This document shows, one piece after another, positions 48,921 through 58,905 of a stretch of DNA of 64,000 nt. Each line of letters starts with the position of its first letter. Within the stretch, counting starts at the first letter, position 1. Source of the stretch: Saccharothrix sp. S26 (GTDB taxonomy: Bacteria; Actinomycetota; Actinomycetes; Mycobacteriales; Pseudonocardiaceae). Position numbers and translations under genes: made by a program. Location of the stretch: NCBI RefSeq assembly GCF_021390395.1, contig NZ_JAJUWT010000008.1, positions 248,001 through 312,000 of the forward strand. Direction: 5' to 3'. Under the pieces are notes generated by a model, which saw only the letters and a program-made list of their open reading frames with translations, had not been told where the DNA came from and did no database searches.

Positions 48921-50669
48921 ATGTCCACATCACGAAGGCTGTCCGTGATCTACCTGGGCGTCGCCTCGACCGCCGCGCTGGCGCTGAGCGGCGTCGGCAC
49001 CGCGCAGGCCGCCGAGGGTTCCATCCTCGGCGCCGGGGCGGTGGGTGCGGTCGAGGGCAGTTACATCGTCGCGCTCGAGGGCACCCCGTCGGCGGCGGCG
49101 AGCACCCGGGCGGGTGTGAGCGCCCAGGCCGGTGACCTCGCCGAGCGGTACGGCGGCAAGATCGGGCACGTCTACTCCGCCGCGCTGCGCGGGTTCTCCG
49201 TGCGGATGAGCGAGGAACGAGCGAAGCGGCTCGCCGCGGACCCCGCGGTGCGCTACGTCGAGCAGAACGCCGTCGCGCACGCGACCGAGACGTGGGGGCT
49301 GGACCGCGTCGACCAGCGAGACCTGCCGCTGGACAACAGCTACACGGCACCGAACGACGGGTCCGGGGTCACCGCGTACGTCGTCGACACCGGAATGGAC
49401 CTCGACCACCCCGGCTACGGGGGTCGGGCCGGCAGCGGCTGGGACTTCATCGACAACGACGCCGACGCGAGCGACTGCCACGGCCACGGCACGCACGTCG
49501 GCGGCACGATCGGCAGCGGCACCTACGGCGTGGCGAAGAACGTGAAGCTGGTGGCCGTGCGAGTGCTGAACTGCAGCGGCAGCGGTTCGTGGGACGCGGT
49601 CATCGGCGGCATCGACTGGGTGACCGACCACGCACCGCAGGCCGCGGTGGCCAACATGTCCATCGGCGGCAGCCGCAGCTCCGCGGTGAACGACGCGGTC
49701 ACCGCCTCGGTCAACGCCGGGGTGGCGTGGGCCGTCGCGGCGGGCAACGAGGGCCAGGACGCGTGCAACGTCAGCCCTGCCGGCGCGTCGGGTGTGCTGA
49801 CCGTCGCCGCGTCGGACAACCAGGACCGGCGCAGCGTGTGGGCCGGCACCCAGTCGTCGAACTACGGCACCTGCGTCGAGCTGTTCGCGCCGGGCACGGG
49901 CATCACGTCCACCACCAACGGCGGCGGCACCGGCCAGATGAGCGGCACGTCGATGGCGAGCCCGCACGTCGCGGGCGCGCTCGCGCTGGCCACGAGCGCC
50001 AACCCGACCATCTCGGTGGCCGACGCCAACGCGAAGGTCGTGAGCACGGCCACCACCGGCAAGATCACCGACCTGAAGGGCTCGCCGAACAGCCTGCTGT
50101 ACGTCAAGGATCTCGGCGGCGGCACCCAACCGGGCAACCCTACGGCGTCGTTCACCGCCGACTGCCCGTCGCTGTCGTGCACCTTCGACGCGTCCGGTTC
50201 CACCGACCCGGACGGCACGATCTCCTCGTACGCCTGGGACTTCGGCGACGGCAAGACCGGCACCGGCGTGCGCCCGTCGCACACCTACGCCACGGCGGGC
50301 ACCTACACCGTGAAGCTGACCGTCACCGACGACGACGGCACGACCGGCACCACGTCCAAGCAGGTGCAGGCAGGCACGCCGAGCGGTGGTGCGCCGAAGG
50401 CCGCGTTCTCCGTGCTCTGCCAGTGGGCCGCGTGCTCCTTCAACGGCACCGGTTCGACCGACCCCGACGGCGACATCACCTCGTACGCCTGGAACTTCGG
50501 TGACGGGCAGACCGGAACCGGCGCCACCACGACCCACACGTACCCGAACCGTCAGGCGACCTACACCGCCCAGCTCACGGTGACCGACCGCGCGGGCAAC
50601 AAGAACACCGCCAGCAAACAAATCCAGTGCTGGAGCTTCAGCACACAGGGCTTCTGCTTCAGCCAGTAG
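48921..50669 (+). CDS. Secreted S8 subtilase with two PKD domains
   Basis: A 582-residue extracellular serine protease. A signal peptide (to AQA, about residue 32) is followed by an I9 propeptide (YIVALEGTPS, RGFSVRMSEERAKRL), the catalytic domain (~125-395) and two PKD domains (~405-490 and ~495-575). The triad is Asp156 (VVDTGMD), His189 (HGHGTHVGG) and Ser344 (GTSMASP). GGAGA lies about eleven bases before the ATG at 48921. It ends in a 19-bp terminator. Confidence 0.94.
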   Translation: MSTSRRLSVIYLGVASTAALALSGVGTAQAAEGSILGAGAVGAVEGSYIVALEGTPSAAASTRAGVSAQAGDLAERYGGKIGHVYSAALRGFSVRMSEERAKRLAADPAVRYVEQNAVAHATETWGLDRVDQRDLPLDNSYTAPNDGSGVTAYVVDTGMDLDHPGYGGRAGSGWDFIDNDADASDCHGHGTHVGGTIGSGTYGVAKNVKLVAVRVLNCSGSGSWDAVIGGIDWVTDHAPQAAVANMSIGGSRSSAVNDAVTASVNAGVAWAVAAGNEGQDACNVSPAGASGVLTVAASDNQDRRSVWAGTQSSNYGTCVELFAPGTGITSTTNGGGTGQMSGTSMASPHVAGALALATSANPTISVADANAKVVSTATTGKITDLKGSPNSLLYVKDLGGGTQPGNPTASFTADCPSLSCTFDASGSTDPDGTISSYAWDFGDGKTGTGVRPSHTYATAGTYTVKLTVTDDDGTTGTTSKQVQAGTPSGGAPKAAFSVLCQWAACSFNGTGSTDPDGDITSYAWNFGDGQTGTGATTTHTYPNRQATYTAQLTVTDRAGNKNTASKQIQCWSFSTQGFCFSQ

Positions 50670-50676
50670 GCACGGG

Positions 50677-50722
50677 CGCTGACCGGCGTTTCCGGGATTC
50701 TCGCCGGAAACGCCGGTCAGCG
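50677..50722 (+). terminator. Terminator after subtilase
   Basis: A perfect 19-bp stem (50677-50695 with 50704-50722) and an eight-base loop. The 230 bases after it contain nothing recognisable. Confidence 0.85.
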
Positions 50723-50954
50723 TGCCGGAGCGGGAGACATGACCGGCACGAGCACGCCCACGGCGCTGGACTCGCGTTCGTCCACGACCCGTGCACGTCT
50801 ACCGGCGGTTGCGGGAGGAGGCGCATCCACGGGCCGCGGATCCAGCGGGCATCCGGTTGGGCAGATCGGTCCGATCGGAGGTCGACTGCCGTGAGGACAC
50901 CGGTTTCAGCGCTGCGCCGGCACGGAGTGATCCGCTGCACCCGGTCACACGGGT

Positions 50955-51850
50955 TCAGCTGTGAGCGGCTTCGTAGGCGTCTTGCGAGATCCGGCCGCGG
51001 TCGGCCACTTGCCTGCCGGTTCGGCGCGCCCACGCCCGGACAAGAGTCGGGTCGACCGTCTTCGTGGTGTCCGCGGCGGGCTCGGGGTGGTTGCGGACCA
51101 CGATGCGCTCGCGCGCGGCGTCGCGAATTCGCTGCGGGGTGCGCGTGGAGTCGATCGGGGAAGGGACGGCCAGTTCGACGATGGTGAGGTTGTCCGACTC
51201 GACGCCTTCGGCGACTTGGCGTAGGTGGGTGTGGTGGCTGAAGACGACGATCTGCCACCGCCGTGCGAGCCGTGCCATCACCTTGAGCGTTGCGGCGGCT
51301 CTGGTGTCGTCGAAGGTCATCAGCACGTCGTCGAGGACGACCGGCAGCGCCGGGAGCCCGCGGGTCCGCCTGGCGTCCTGCAACGACTCGATGCCGGCCA
51401 GGCGAAGGGCGAGGAACGCCTGGTCGGCCGTCCCCTCCGACAGTTCGTCCGGTTTCCGGGGTCGGTCATCGGCGCCGACGATGCGCAACGACCGCCCGTT
51501 GGCGTCGCTGTGCGTGTGCAGGGCGACGTAACGCCCTCCAGTCAGCTCTTCGAGGATGCGTCCGGCGGTCTCGAGCAGCGGTGACGAGTGCTCCCGTTCG
51601 TAGGCTTCCAACTCGTCGCGCAAGACGGTGCGCTGGATCTCAGCCACGAGGTACTCCTCGACCTCGTCTGCCAGCACTGCCAGTCGTTCGTGTGCTTTCG
51701 CGTGCAGTTCGGCGGCGCCGGGCCGGGTGATCAGCGTGTGGTGCCGTTGAGAGAACTCGCCGTAGCGGCGGAGTGCTTCGTCGTGCGTCTTATCGGCGTC
51801 CTCGTACCGCTGCCGGGCCGTGTCGACGTCGATTCGCAGTTGCTCAGCTA
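50955..51850 (-). pseudogene. SMC/SbcC-like ATPase, C-terminal fragment
   Basis: Reading leftward from about 51850: a coiled-coil stretch (DTARQRYEDADKTHDEALRRY), then the ABC-type C-terminal half with signature KPDELSEGTADQAFLALRLA, Walker B LPVVLDDVLMTFDD and the switch histidine VVFSHHTHL. The N-terminal Walker A half and most of the coiled coil are missing; the frame upstream of 51850 is the antisense of a helicase fragment. Such ATPases work in DNA repair or phage defence. The fragment cannot be active alone. Confidence 0.7.
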
Positions 51851-52247
51851 CCTCGACGCCACCGCTCAACGCCTCCTCGACGAAGGATGCGCGGCCTACC
51901 GCCGCTTCGACCTCGCCCGAAACCCCGCGCTGGCCACGGGCAACGACACCATCGTCTTCCCGTGGCGCGGCGATCGCATCCTCAACACCCTGACGGCTTG
52001 GCTGACCCGTGCGGGCGTGCCGGCCGTCCGGGACGGCGTCGCCTTCACCGTGCCCCAGTGCACACCGGCCCAGCTGCGCGCGGTCCTCCAGCAACTAATC
52101 CTGGAAGACGACATCCCCGCCGAGGACATCGCCGCCGCCCTGCCCGACACGACGGTGGAGAAGCACGACGTCCATCTCGGCAAGCCACTGCGCACCCGCG
52201 GCTACGCCGCCGGGCACTCGACATGGCAGGGGCTCGTTCCGCACTGA
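51840..52247 (+). pseudogene. DEAD/DEAH helicase, C-terminal fragment
   Basis: About 135 residues from LDATAQRLLDEGCAAYRRFD through TIVFPWRGDRILNTLTAWL to a stop at 52245-52247, typical of the far C-terminus of large actinobacterial DEAD/DEAH helicases. The motor domains are absent. It begins where the SMC fragment on the other strand also begins. Its end overlaps the exonuclease gene by 25 bases, which may be the native arrangement. Confidence 0.6.
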
Positions 52248-52831
52248 CCGACCTGGTCGATCGGCTGCCCGAGTACGAAGTCGACGTCGTCACCGGAACC
52301 ACTTCTGTCCCGGCACCGCTCGTCACCACCCCGAAGGCCTACGCGGTCGTGGACGTCGAAACGACCGGCTTCGCCGGCTCCGTCATGGGGGAGTGGAGCG
52401 CACTGGTCAACCCGCAACGCCCACTTGCCGCCTCCGAGACCCGCGGCAACACTGAGGACGACGTGGTGGGCGTTCCCGCGTTCGCCGACATCGCCCCCAC
52501 CCTTGCCGCTCACTTGGCGGACGCCGTCGTCGTAGCCCACAACGCCTCGTTCGACTTGAACTTCCTGAACGCGGAGTTCGCCCGCACCCACGTCCGGCTC
52601 GCGTTGAGCGCGACGCTGTGCACGATGAAGCTCGACCTGCACGTCCACCAGGCAGGTCGTCGCAAACTGCACGACTGCCTCACCGTGATCGGCATACCCA
52701 CCACTGGTGGCACGGCTCACCGAGCCCTCGCTGACGCCAAGGCCACCGCCGATCTGCTGCGTCACTACCTGACCCACACGCCTCACGATGTGCGGAATCT
52801 CGTCATGGGGTCTGAGCGCAGCACCTTGTAG
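52223..52831 (+). CDS. DEDDh 3'-5' exonuclease (DnaQ-like)
   Basis: A 202-residue exonuclease with all acidic residues: VVDVETTGF (ExoI), HNASFDLNFLNAEF (ExoII) and HRALADAKATADLL (ExoIII, DEDDh type). The family includes the proofreading subunit of DNA polymerase III and many phage-defence nucleases. The ATG at 52223 overlaps the helicase fragment and has a weak ribosome site. It appears intact beside two broken partners, so its original system is incomplete. Confidence 0.8.
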   Translation: MAGARSALTDLVDRLPEYEVDVVTGTTSVPAPLVTTPKAYAVVDVETTGFAGSVMGEWSALVNPQRPLAASETRGNTEDDVVGVPAFADIAPTLAAHLADAVVVAHNASFDLNFLNAEFARTHVRLALSATLCTMKLDLHVHQAGRRKLHDCLTVIGIPTTGGTAHRALADAKATADLLRHYLTHTPHDVRNLVMGSERSTL

Positions 52832-52892
52832 CTGGGAGCTGTTGAACCGGACATGCTCGATGACTTGCTGTTTCTGCTGATCGAGCGCGAGC

Positions 52893-53156
52893 CGGACACC
52901 GGCCCTGGCCGCAGCGGGGATCACGCGTCGGGTTGAGATGTATGACCTGCGCCACGCGCATGCCTCCTGGCTGCTCGCCGGTGGCACCGACATCCAGACC
53001 GTCCGTGAACGCCTCGTCCACGCCGGTCTTCGGGCCACCGAGAGGTACCTGCACACTCTTGCCGAGCCCGACGAGGCGGACCTGGCGGCGTTCGAGCGCG
53101 TTCGCCACCGTCATACCAGCGTGGCGGATCCCACGGTCAGCCTGACGGTCGGATGA
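52893..53156 (+). pseudogene. Tyrosine recombinase, C-terminal fragment
   Basis: Reads ALAAAGITRRVEMYDLRHAHA then SWLLAGG, and ATERYLHTLAEPDEADLAAF: the H-x-x-R box and catalytic tyrosine of a phage-type integrase. The N-terminal domains and first arginine are missing. It points at the tRNA-derived repeat at 53332, the same layout as the integrase at 59443-60654 and its tRNA. Confidence 0.8.
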
Positions 53157-53281
53157 TCAGAACGTGGGTCTGGCAAGGAACAGGAACTCGCCCTGGTCCC
53201 GTGCCGGTCGACCAGGCGTTGGCGTATCGCGGTGCCGACGAGCCGGGGCGAGGCTCACGGTCAGATGACGGTCCAACGCCG

Positions 53282-53316
53282 GAGGGCCTGTCGGCGGTGA
53301 TCGCCGACAGGCCCTC
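53282..53316 (+). terminator. Terminator beside left attachment repeat
   Basis: A perfect 15-bp stem (53282-53296 with 53302-53316). A related hairpin lies at the same distance from the intact tRNA-Val at 60618-60650. Confidence 0.8.
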
Positions 53317-53331
53317 TGAGCTGCACTTCTC

Positions 53332-53376
53332 TGGTGGACGATACTGGGATTGAACCAGTGACCCCTACCGTGTCAA
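53332..53376 (-). repeat. Left attachment repeat (tRNA-Val 3' end duplicate)
   Basis: 45 bases identical to 60669-60713, which is the 3' part (T-arm and acceptor) of tRNA-Val(GAC). The 5' half of the tRNA is absent here. This is the direct repeat left by site-specific integration at a tRNA gene. Confidence 0.9.
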
Positions 53377-53400
53377 CGTACATCGCCAGCTTCTCTGACC

Positions 53401-53592
53401 TGCGGAAACACGCCTTCGCCAGGTTGTGTGGGTGCAGTTGACCGCAGCTCCGAGCCGTTGGGTGCGGTTGGGCGCATCCTGTGGCTCCCAATCTGCTCCC
53501 ACAGCGCTGCTCCCAGGGCGTTGGTCGTACGTAGTGAGTCGGCGGTCGCTCATGCCGCGAGTCGCGCGTTTGGAACGTCCGCTTCTGTCGAT
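53401..53592 (+). repeat. Dispersed 192-bp repeat, copy B
   Basis: Aligned without gaps to 44403-44594. It begins 24 bases inside the left attachment repeat. It contains GCTCCCAATCTGCTCCCA (53484-53501), which recurs with small changes at the ends of both recombinase genes near 60590 and 62923. Confidence 0.75.
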
Positions 53593-53729
53593 AAGCGGAT
53601 AGCGGGCTGCGTGCGGATGGCGCCACGCGTAGGTTCAGCGGGCTTGGTCGACCTGGGGGAGGCGGAGAGACTCGGTCGACTGCTGGGGGGAGAGGGTGAT
53701 CGTGTGTCGGATGACGACTTGTCAGCGCT

Positions 53730-54287
53730 GTGGTGGCGGCAGTGGCTGAGTGCCCTCCGTTGGCCCATGACCTGAAACACGCCTTCAGTGACCGGTGGGT
53801 GCGTTTCGACAGCCTGCCTGGGTCCAAGCGCTATCCCGACACCGACGCCGAGTACGACACCGTGCTTCGTCGCTACAACGCGGTCCTGGACGAACTGTTC
53901 CACGGACAGGAGGTCTGGATCGTCACGGCCGACTGGTCGGACGCATCCGATGCCCCGGCTCTGTCCGCACAACACGCGCTGTGGAACCCCGGCGCCCGTC
54001 ACTGGACGTCCGTGCGCACCGACGAGGATGAAACAGACCCGGACTTCAGCACCTATACCCACCTGCACGTCGGCCGCAGGTTTTGGAGAACCGGTCTCGT
54101 GGACGACCTGCTCCGCGCAGTGGCCGACGACGCCACCGGCGAGGTCATGATCACCAGCCTGTCCTCCGACCGCGTTCACCACCCGTACGACGGAGGCGCC
54201 GACGTACTACTGCCCACGACCGGTGAACGCGACACTTTGAAACGCCGTCACACCGACTGGCTCTCCACCCACCAGCTCGGCCTCTGA
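53730..54287 (+). CDS. DUF3885 protein, probable 5' frameshift
   Basis: A 185-residue soluble protein with VRFDSLPGSKRYPDTDAEYDTVLRR split motifs and HHPYDGGADVLLPT, hallmarks of DUF3885. The expected N-terminus (VSDDDLSALWWRQWLS) is read in another frame from a GTG at 53704 with GGAGAGG upstream. A shift near 53745 would connect it to CPPLAHDLKHAF. The GTG at 53730 may allow a slightly shortened product. Function unknown. Confidence 0.7.
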   Translation: MVAAVAECPPLAHDLKHAFSDRWVRFDSLPGSKRYPDTDAEYDTVLRRYNAVLDELFHGQEVWIVTADWSDASDAPALSAQHALWNPGARHWTSVRTDEDETDPDFSTYTHLHVGRRFWRTGLVDDLLRAVADDATGEVMITSLSSDRVHHPYDGGADVLLPTTGERDTLKRRHTDWLSTHQLGL

Positions 54288-54471
54288 GCAGTGCGCTGTC
54301 CGCTCGTGCCGCCGAGCGAGTGCGTGCCCCACCCCCAGATGGCGGTCCTGCCTCCGTCCGCAGGTAGCTCGGGCGGGACTTACGATGGCGCTGGTTATGG
54401 AGGCGTAACGGCGGGTGCAGTGAGAGTTCGGCAAGGTGGATGCGGCCGTGGACCGGAAGGTGTGAGGCTCG

Positions 54472-55185
54472 GTGGGGCATGTTCTCGACTCGCCGTCGCC
54501 GTTGAGTGCTCGCGCCCAGGCGTTCCTCGCCGAACACGCTGATCGGGTCGCTGTGGACACCGGTCCGGACGACGACCGGTGCCGGGCTGAGATGCGTGCC
54601 GTGCTCGGCTACTGCGACGAACAGGCGTTGTCGGCCTTGCGGTGGGTGCAGCAGCGGTACTCGGGGCTAACCTATCTCAGTCCCTTGCGCGGGAAGATCG
54701 TGTTCGAGCCCGTGCTCGAGGTCGACACCGGCACCGGTCGCATCGAGTTCTGGTACGCGATCATGGACGAGCGTCCTGACGGCGTGTCCAGTGGCAGCCT
54801 GCTGCCGGACGGCACACTGCTGTTCGGCCTGTTCGACGTGGACCTGCCCGCGTTCCCGTCCCTGGACCACTTCATTGAGTGCGACGCCCTGCTGGACTTC
54901 GCCAACCGTCAGGAGTTGTTGTCCATCGAGCGACCTGAGCGTGTGACGAGCCATATGGCAGAGCTTCGCCGTCGCCATCCGTTGTTGCGCAGGTTGGAAC
55001 GGGAGAGCGGCTCCCTCGTGGAGTGGTGGAGCGACGGCGAGCTGCTGGTTTTCCAGAGTTCGCTGGACGCGGAGTTGACGGCACGGGTGCCTGACTTGAA
55101 CCGTGCCAGGGCCGTGGTGCAGACGTGGCATCTCGTCAGCCCGCTCGCCTGTCCCACCGCCGCACCACCCACAGCGCAGGCGTGA
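54472..55185 (+). CDS. Hypothetical protein
   Basis: A 237-residue soluble acidic protein with no family I recognise. It contains LTYLSPLRGKIVFEPVLEVD and LPAFPSLDHFIECDALLDFA and a proline/alanine tail, and has no signal peptide or membrane helix. GGAAGG lies upstream of the GTG start. It lies between DUF3885 and the IS3 element as cargo. Confidence 0.6.
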   Translation: MGHVLDSPSPLSARAQAFLAEHADRVAVDTGPDDDRCRAEMRAVLGYCDEQALSALRWVQQRYSGLTYLSPLRGKIVFEPVLEVDTGTGRIEFWYAIMDERPDGVSSGSLLPDGTLLFGLFDVDLPAFPSLDHFIECDALLDFANRQELLSIERPERVTSHMAELRRRHPLLRRLERESGSLVEWWSDGELLVFQSSLDAELTARVPDLNRARAVVQTWHLVSPLACPTAAPPTAQA

Positions 55186-55332
55186 ACGTCCTGACATGCC
55201 ACTGAGCGAGAGCTCGGCGACAGGGGTCGACAACCGCCCCTTGCAAACGTCAGTAGTGTTCACCTTGGGCCTGACCCGTTTTGACGGACATCCGAGATCA
55301 GGGGACGCAGGTTCCCGGAGGGATGTCCCATC

Positions 55333-55644
55333 ATGGAGTCCATGGGCGGGAAGAAGCGGCGGCCTCGGCGGTCGTTCACCCCGGAGTTCAAGTCCGAGAT
55401 CGTGGAGCTGTGCAGGGGTGGTGACAGCTCGGTGGGTCAGGTCGCGAAGGATTTCGACCTGACCGAGACCGCGGTGCGGCAGTGGGTCGTGCAGGCCGAG
55501 CGTGAGGCCGGGACCCGGAGCGACGGGTTGACCACCGACGAGCGGTAGGAGCTCGCGAGACTGCGCCGGGAGAACCGCCGCCTGACCGAGGACGTGGAGA
55601 TCCTCAAGCGCGCCACGGCTTTCTTCGCCAAGGAGATCCGGTGA
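55333..55644 (+). pseudogene. IS3 orfA with internal amber codon
   Basis: The HTH protein (RRPRRSFTPEFKSEIVELC, TETAVRQWVVQAE) stops at TAG (55546-55548), and the same frame continues ELARLRRENRRLTEDVEILK through the leucine zipper to a TGA at 55642-55644. Family orfA proteins are about 100 residues, so the amber codon cuts off the zipper needed for dimer formation. Confidence 0.8.
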
Positions 55645-56433
55645 ACGTCTACCCGTTCATCGAGGCGGAGAAGTCACGCGGCGGTAACGTCCAGCGGGCG
55701 TGCACGCTGCTGAAGGTCTCCCGGTCCGCCTACTACGCCCACCGCACCGCCACGCCCACCGCCCGAGCACGACAGGACGCCGAGCTGACCGCGCGGGTCG
55801 TCGCGATCCACGACGAATCGCGGGGCACCTATGGCGCGCCCAGGGTGCACGCCGAGTGGCGGGCCCGGGGGCATCGGCATTCCCGCAAACGCGTGGCCCG
55901 TCTGCTGCGCGAGACCGGACGGGCCGGACGCGCGCCGAAACGGTGGCGCACCACCACCGTCCCCGACCCCACCGCGACCATCCCCGCCGAGCTGATCCGC
56001 CGCGACTTCTCCTGCGCGGCAACGGATGTCGACACGCGATGGTGCGGGGACATCACTTACATCCACACCTGGGAGGGGTGGCTCTACCTGGCCACCGTGA
56101 TCGACATCGCCTCACGCCGGGTGGTCGGCTGGGCCGCCGCCGACCACCTGCGCACCGACCTCGTCGCCGCGGCCCTCGACAATGCCGTGCGCCAACGACG
56201 CCCCGAACCCGGCGTGATCTTCCACGCCGACAGGGGCTGCCAATACACCTCCGCCCAGCTCGCCACCCTCGCCGACGACCTGGGCATCCGACTGTCGATC
56301 GGCCGCAAGGGCCAGTGCTGGGACAACGCCGTCGCCGAGTCGTTCTTCGCCACGATCAAGACCGAACTGCTCGACCGGCAGCCCTGGCCCACCAGGACCC
56401 GGGCGCACAAGGCGATCTTCGAATACATCGAGG

Positions 56434-58227
56434 GACCCTGTTGCCCAATTCTCATGCGGCATGAGCGAGGTCGAGCCCAGCCACGTAGGAGATTCGGGTC
56501 GGCGCGAGTGGTGTTCCGTTCCACCAGGCGTCCAGTCTGATCAGGTTGACGGCGGCAGCGGTGAAGATGTGCGCGAGATGCGTTTTGGCCAGGCTTGTGT
56601 AGCGTGAGCGGCGTACTCCGGTGACGGCGACGGCTTGGTGGATGGTGCCCTCGACACCGGCACGGGTGGCGTAGCGTTGCTTCCACTCGGTGGCCTGCTC
56701 TGCCCGGACACGTTCGAGCGGAACGTTTTGCTCCTGAGGGCGGACGGTCAGTTGCCTGCCGTAGCGGTGTGAACTGGTGCACTGGTCGCGCACAGGGCAG
56801 GGCGCGCAGGTGCCGGTGGCGAACCGGATCCGGATCGCCGGACGCTTGCCGCTGTCGAAGCCTTCGGTCCAGTACTTGCTGGTTGCTCCGGTCGGGCAGG
56901 TGGCCTGTCTGCCCGACCAGTCGATCTCGAAGGCTTCCGTGCTGAAGGTCTTGTGTCCGTTGGCCTGTCGAGTGGTGTTCGATCGCACCGGACCGCCAAC
57001 GGCCACGCCGTGTTCGACCTGGGATTCCCAGTAGCAGTTCGGCGGAGGTGTAGCCAGCGTCGACGAGGTGTTCGGCGGGCAGTAGGTCCTTGTCGCGGAG
57101 GCGCTGGTGGATCTGATCGAGGACCACGGCGTCGTTCACGGTGGCGTCGGTGGTCAGGACGTCGGTGATCAGGTGGGGCCGCCCGGTCTGGGCAGTGCCG
57201 TCGCAGGTTTCACTGAGGTGAACCTTGTAACCGTCCCACCCCATCCCTCGCTTCATCCCGTATCTGGAATCGGTGTCGTACGGGGAGGTGATCCGGTCTC
57301 GACTGGGTGGGAGATCGTCCTTTCCCCGCAAGGACGCAGCCTGTTCGATGCCGTCACCGACACGGTGGTACTGCTGAAGCCATACGGACCGCAGAATCTC
57401 CACCGCGGAAATCTCGCGCAGCCATGTCGGTGCGACGGTCGAGAAGACCGCTTCCACTAGCCGGTGACCGTCGTCGCCGATCTGTCGGGCTTGGGCGGCC
57501 CGTTCGTCCTCGGCCCGAGGCAGCCGGTAGGCGTCGGTCCGCACTCCGTAGCGCTGCCGCCACACCGGTTCCATCCACCCACCGAGCCACTCCGGTGACG
57601 CTGCGGCCAACGCCTCCAGCGCCGCCCGCAGCGTCTCCCCGACGAACTCCAGGCGGTTGAGCGACCGGACCGCGGCCAGCACATGCGTGGAATCGGTCCG
57701 CTGTCGACCCTTGCCTACCACCAAGCCCAGCTCCGTCAACCGCCCGATCAGCATGTCGAGGACCGTCTCTTCCAGACCGTGAGCGAGCAGACGGTCACGA
57801 AACCCGGTGAGCACCGTGAAGTCGAAGCCCGTATGCGACAACTCCAGCCCCAGCAGGTACTTCCAGTCGATCCGCGACCTGACCGCGTGCGCGGCCTGCC
57901 GATCGGTCAGGTTCTCCGCGAACTGCAACACGCTGACCAACGCCAACTGCCCAGGCGAGATTCCCGGCCTGCCCCGGACACCGAACGCCGACCTGAAGAC
58001 CTCGTCGTCGAACAACAGCCCCAACCGGTCACGGACGTTCATCGCCAAGCATCCCTCCGGAAACGCCGCCCACGCCACCTGGGCGGTCAACTCAGGGACT
58101 TCCGACCACGCCCGTGGTTGCAGCGACACCAACAGCTCCACTCGCATGCGGGACACGACCAACATGTTGATCATGCACGACGACGATCACCCCACGATGA
58201 GAGCCCCAGAAATTGGGCAACAGGGTC
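56434..58227 (-). mobile_element. IS1182-like element nested in IS3 orfB
   Basis: Perfect 17-bp inverted repeats GACCCTGTTGCCCAATT (56434-56450) and its complement (58211-58227), flanked by a 7-bp target duplication ATCGAGG (56427-56433 and 58228-58234). Total length is 1794 bp. The intact duplication shows it arrived after the IS3 element and has not rearranged. Confidence 0.9.
56452..58174 (-). pseudogene. IS1182-type transposase with one frameshift
   Basis: The N-terminal two thirds (VRDRLGLLFDDEVF, LTDRQAAHAVRSRIDWKYLL, the RTDSTHVLAAVR acidic motif) runs from 58174. Near 57028 one extra C shifts the frame; the rest (VGGPVRSNTTRQANG, CPTGATSKYWTEG, VEGTIHQAVAVTGVRRSRY) continues in another frame to 56452. 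Removing that base restores a single gene of normal length. Confidence 0.82.
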
Positions 58228-58374
58228 ATCGAGGGCTGGTACAACACCCGCCGCCTGCACTCCAGCCTCGGCTACCTCAGCCCCGCCGCCTACGAAGCAA
58301 CCCTTCACCACCCGGTGGACCGGGTAGCCTGACCACACTCATCGACCCTATCCGTCAAAACGGGTCAACCCCAC

Positions 58375-58905
58375 GCACGCTCAAGTTCTCGGAGAGGGTG
58401 TCGAATCGGTGGGACGTGTATTGGCAGCCGCGGTCGGAGTGGGATCACTCCGGCTCGGGGCGTCGTTGCCGCACGGCGTTGTCGAGGGCCTGAGCGGCCA
58501 GGTCGGTGCGCAGGTGGCCGGTGGTGGCCCAGTCGACCACCCGACGTAAGGCGAGATGTCGATCACGGTAGCCGGGTAGAGCCACCCTCGCCAAGTGTGG
58601 ACTTAGGTGATGTCGGATCAGGTCCGGTGGGACGGTCGTGGCGGGGTCGGGGTCGGGGACGGTGGTGGGCCACCGCTTCGCGTAACAGTCGGAGACACGC
58701 TTGCGGGAATGTCGCCACCCTCGTGCCAGTCCGGAGTGCACCCTTGGTGCACCTTAGGTGCCGCGCGACTCGTCGTGGATCGCGATCACTCGGGCGGTCA
58801 ACTCGGCGTCGTGCCGGACGCGGGCGGAGGGGCGGGCGGCGCGGTGCGCGTAGTAGGCGGCTCGGGAGACCTAGTTGAACAGGTCGCGAGCGGTCGCCTC
58901 CCGCA
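58375..58905 (-). pseudogene. Second IS3-family orfB remnant
   Basis: Across several frames and stops the minus strand reads SRAAYYAHRAARPSARVRHD, ELTARVIAIHDESRGT, HLRTDLAAQALDNAVRQRRPEPE, DRGCQYTS. It is a diverged relative of the orfB at 55641. It lies directly beside the IS3 right end. Confidence 0.75.

Larger units (their letters stand above)
55641..58332 (+). pseudogene. IS3 orfB split by a second IS
   Basis: OrfB overlaps the orfA stop (GTGA) and reads the full N-terminus plus the DDE core (WCGDITYIHTWEGWLYLATV, FHADRGCQYTSAQLA, CWDNAVAESFFATIKTEL). At 56433 it is interrupted after IFEYIEG; its end, WYNTRRLHSSLGYLSPAAYE, resumes at 58228-58332. All DDE residues lie before the break, but the essential C-terminus is detached. 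Confidence 0.85.
55272..58367 (+). mobile_element. IS3-family element, interrupted
   Basis: Perfect 17-bp terminal inverted repeats TGACCCGTTTTGACGGA (55272-55288) and its complement (58351-58367). It encodes orfA and orfB. Removing the nested element and one target copy leaves about 1.3 kb, the usual IS3 size. No matching flanking target duplication is visible; the right end abuts another IS3 remnant. Confidence 0.88.
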
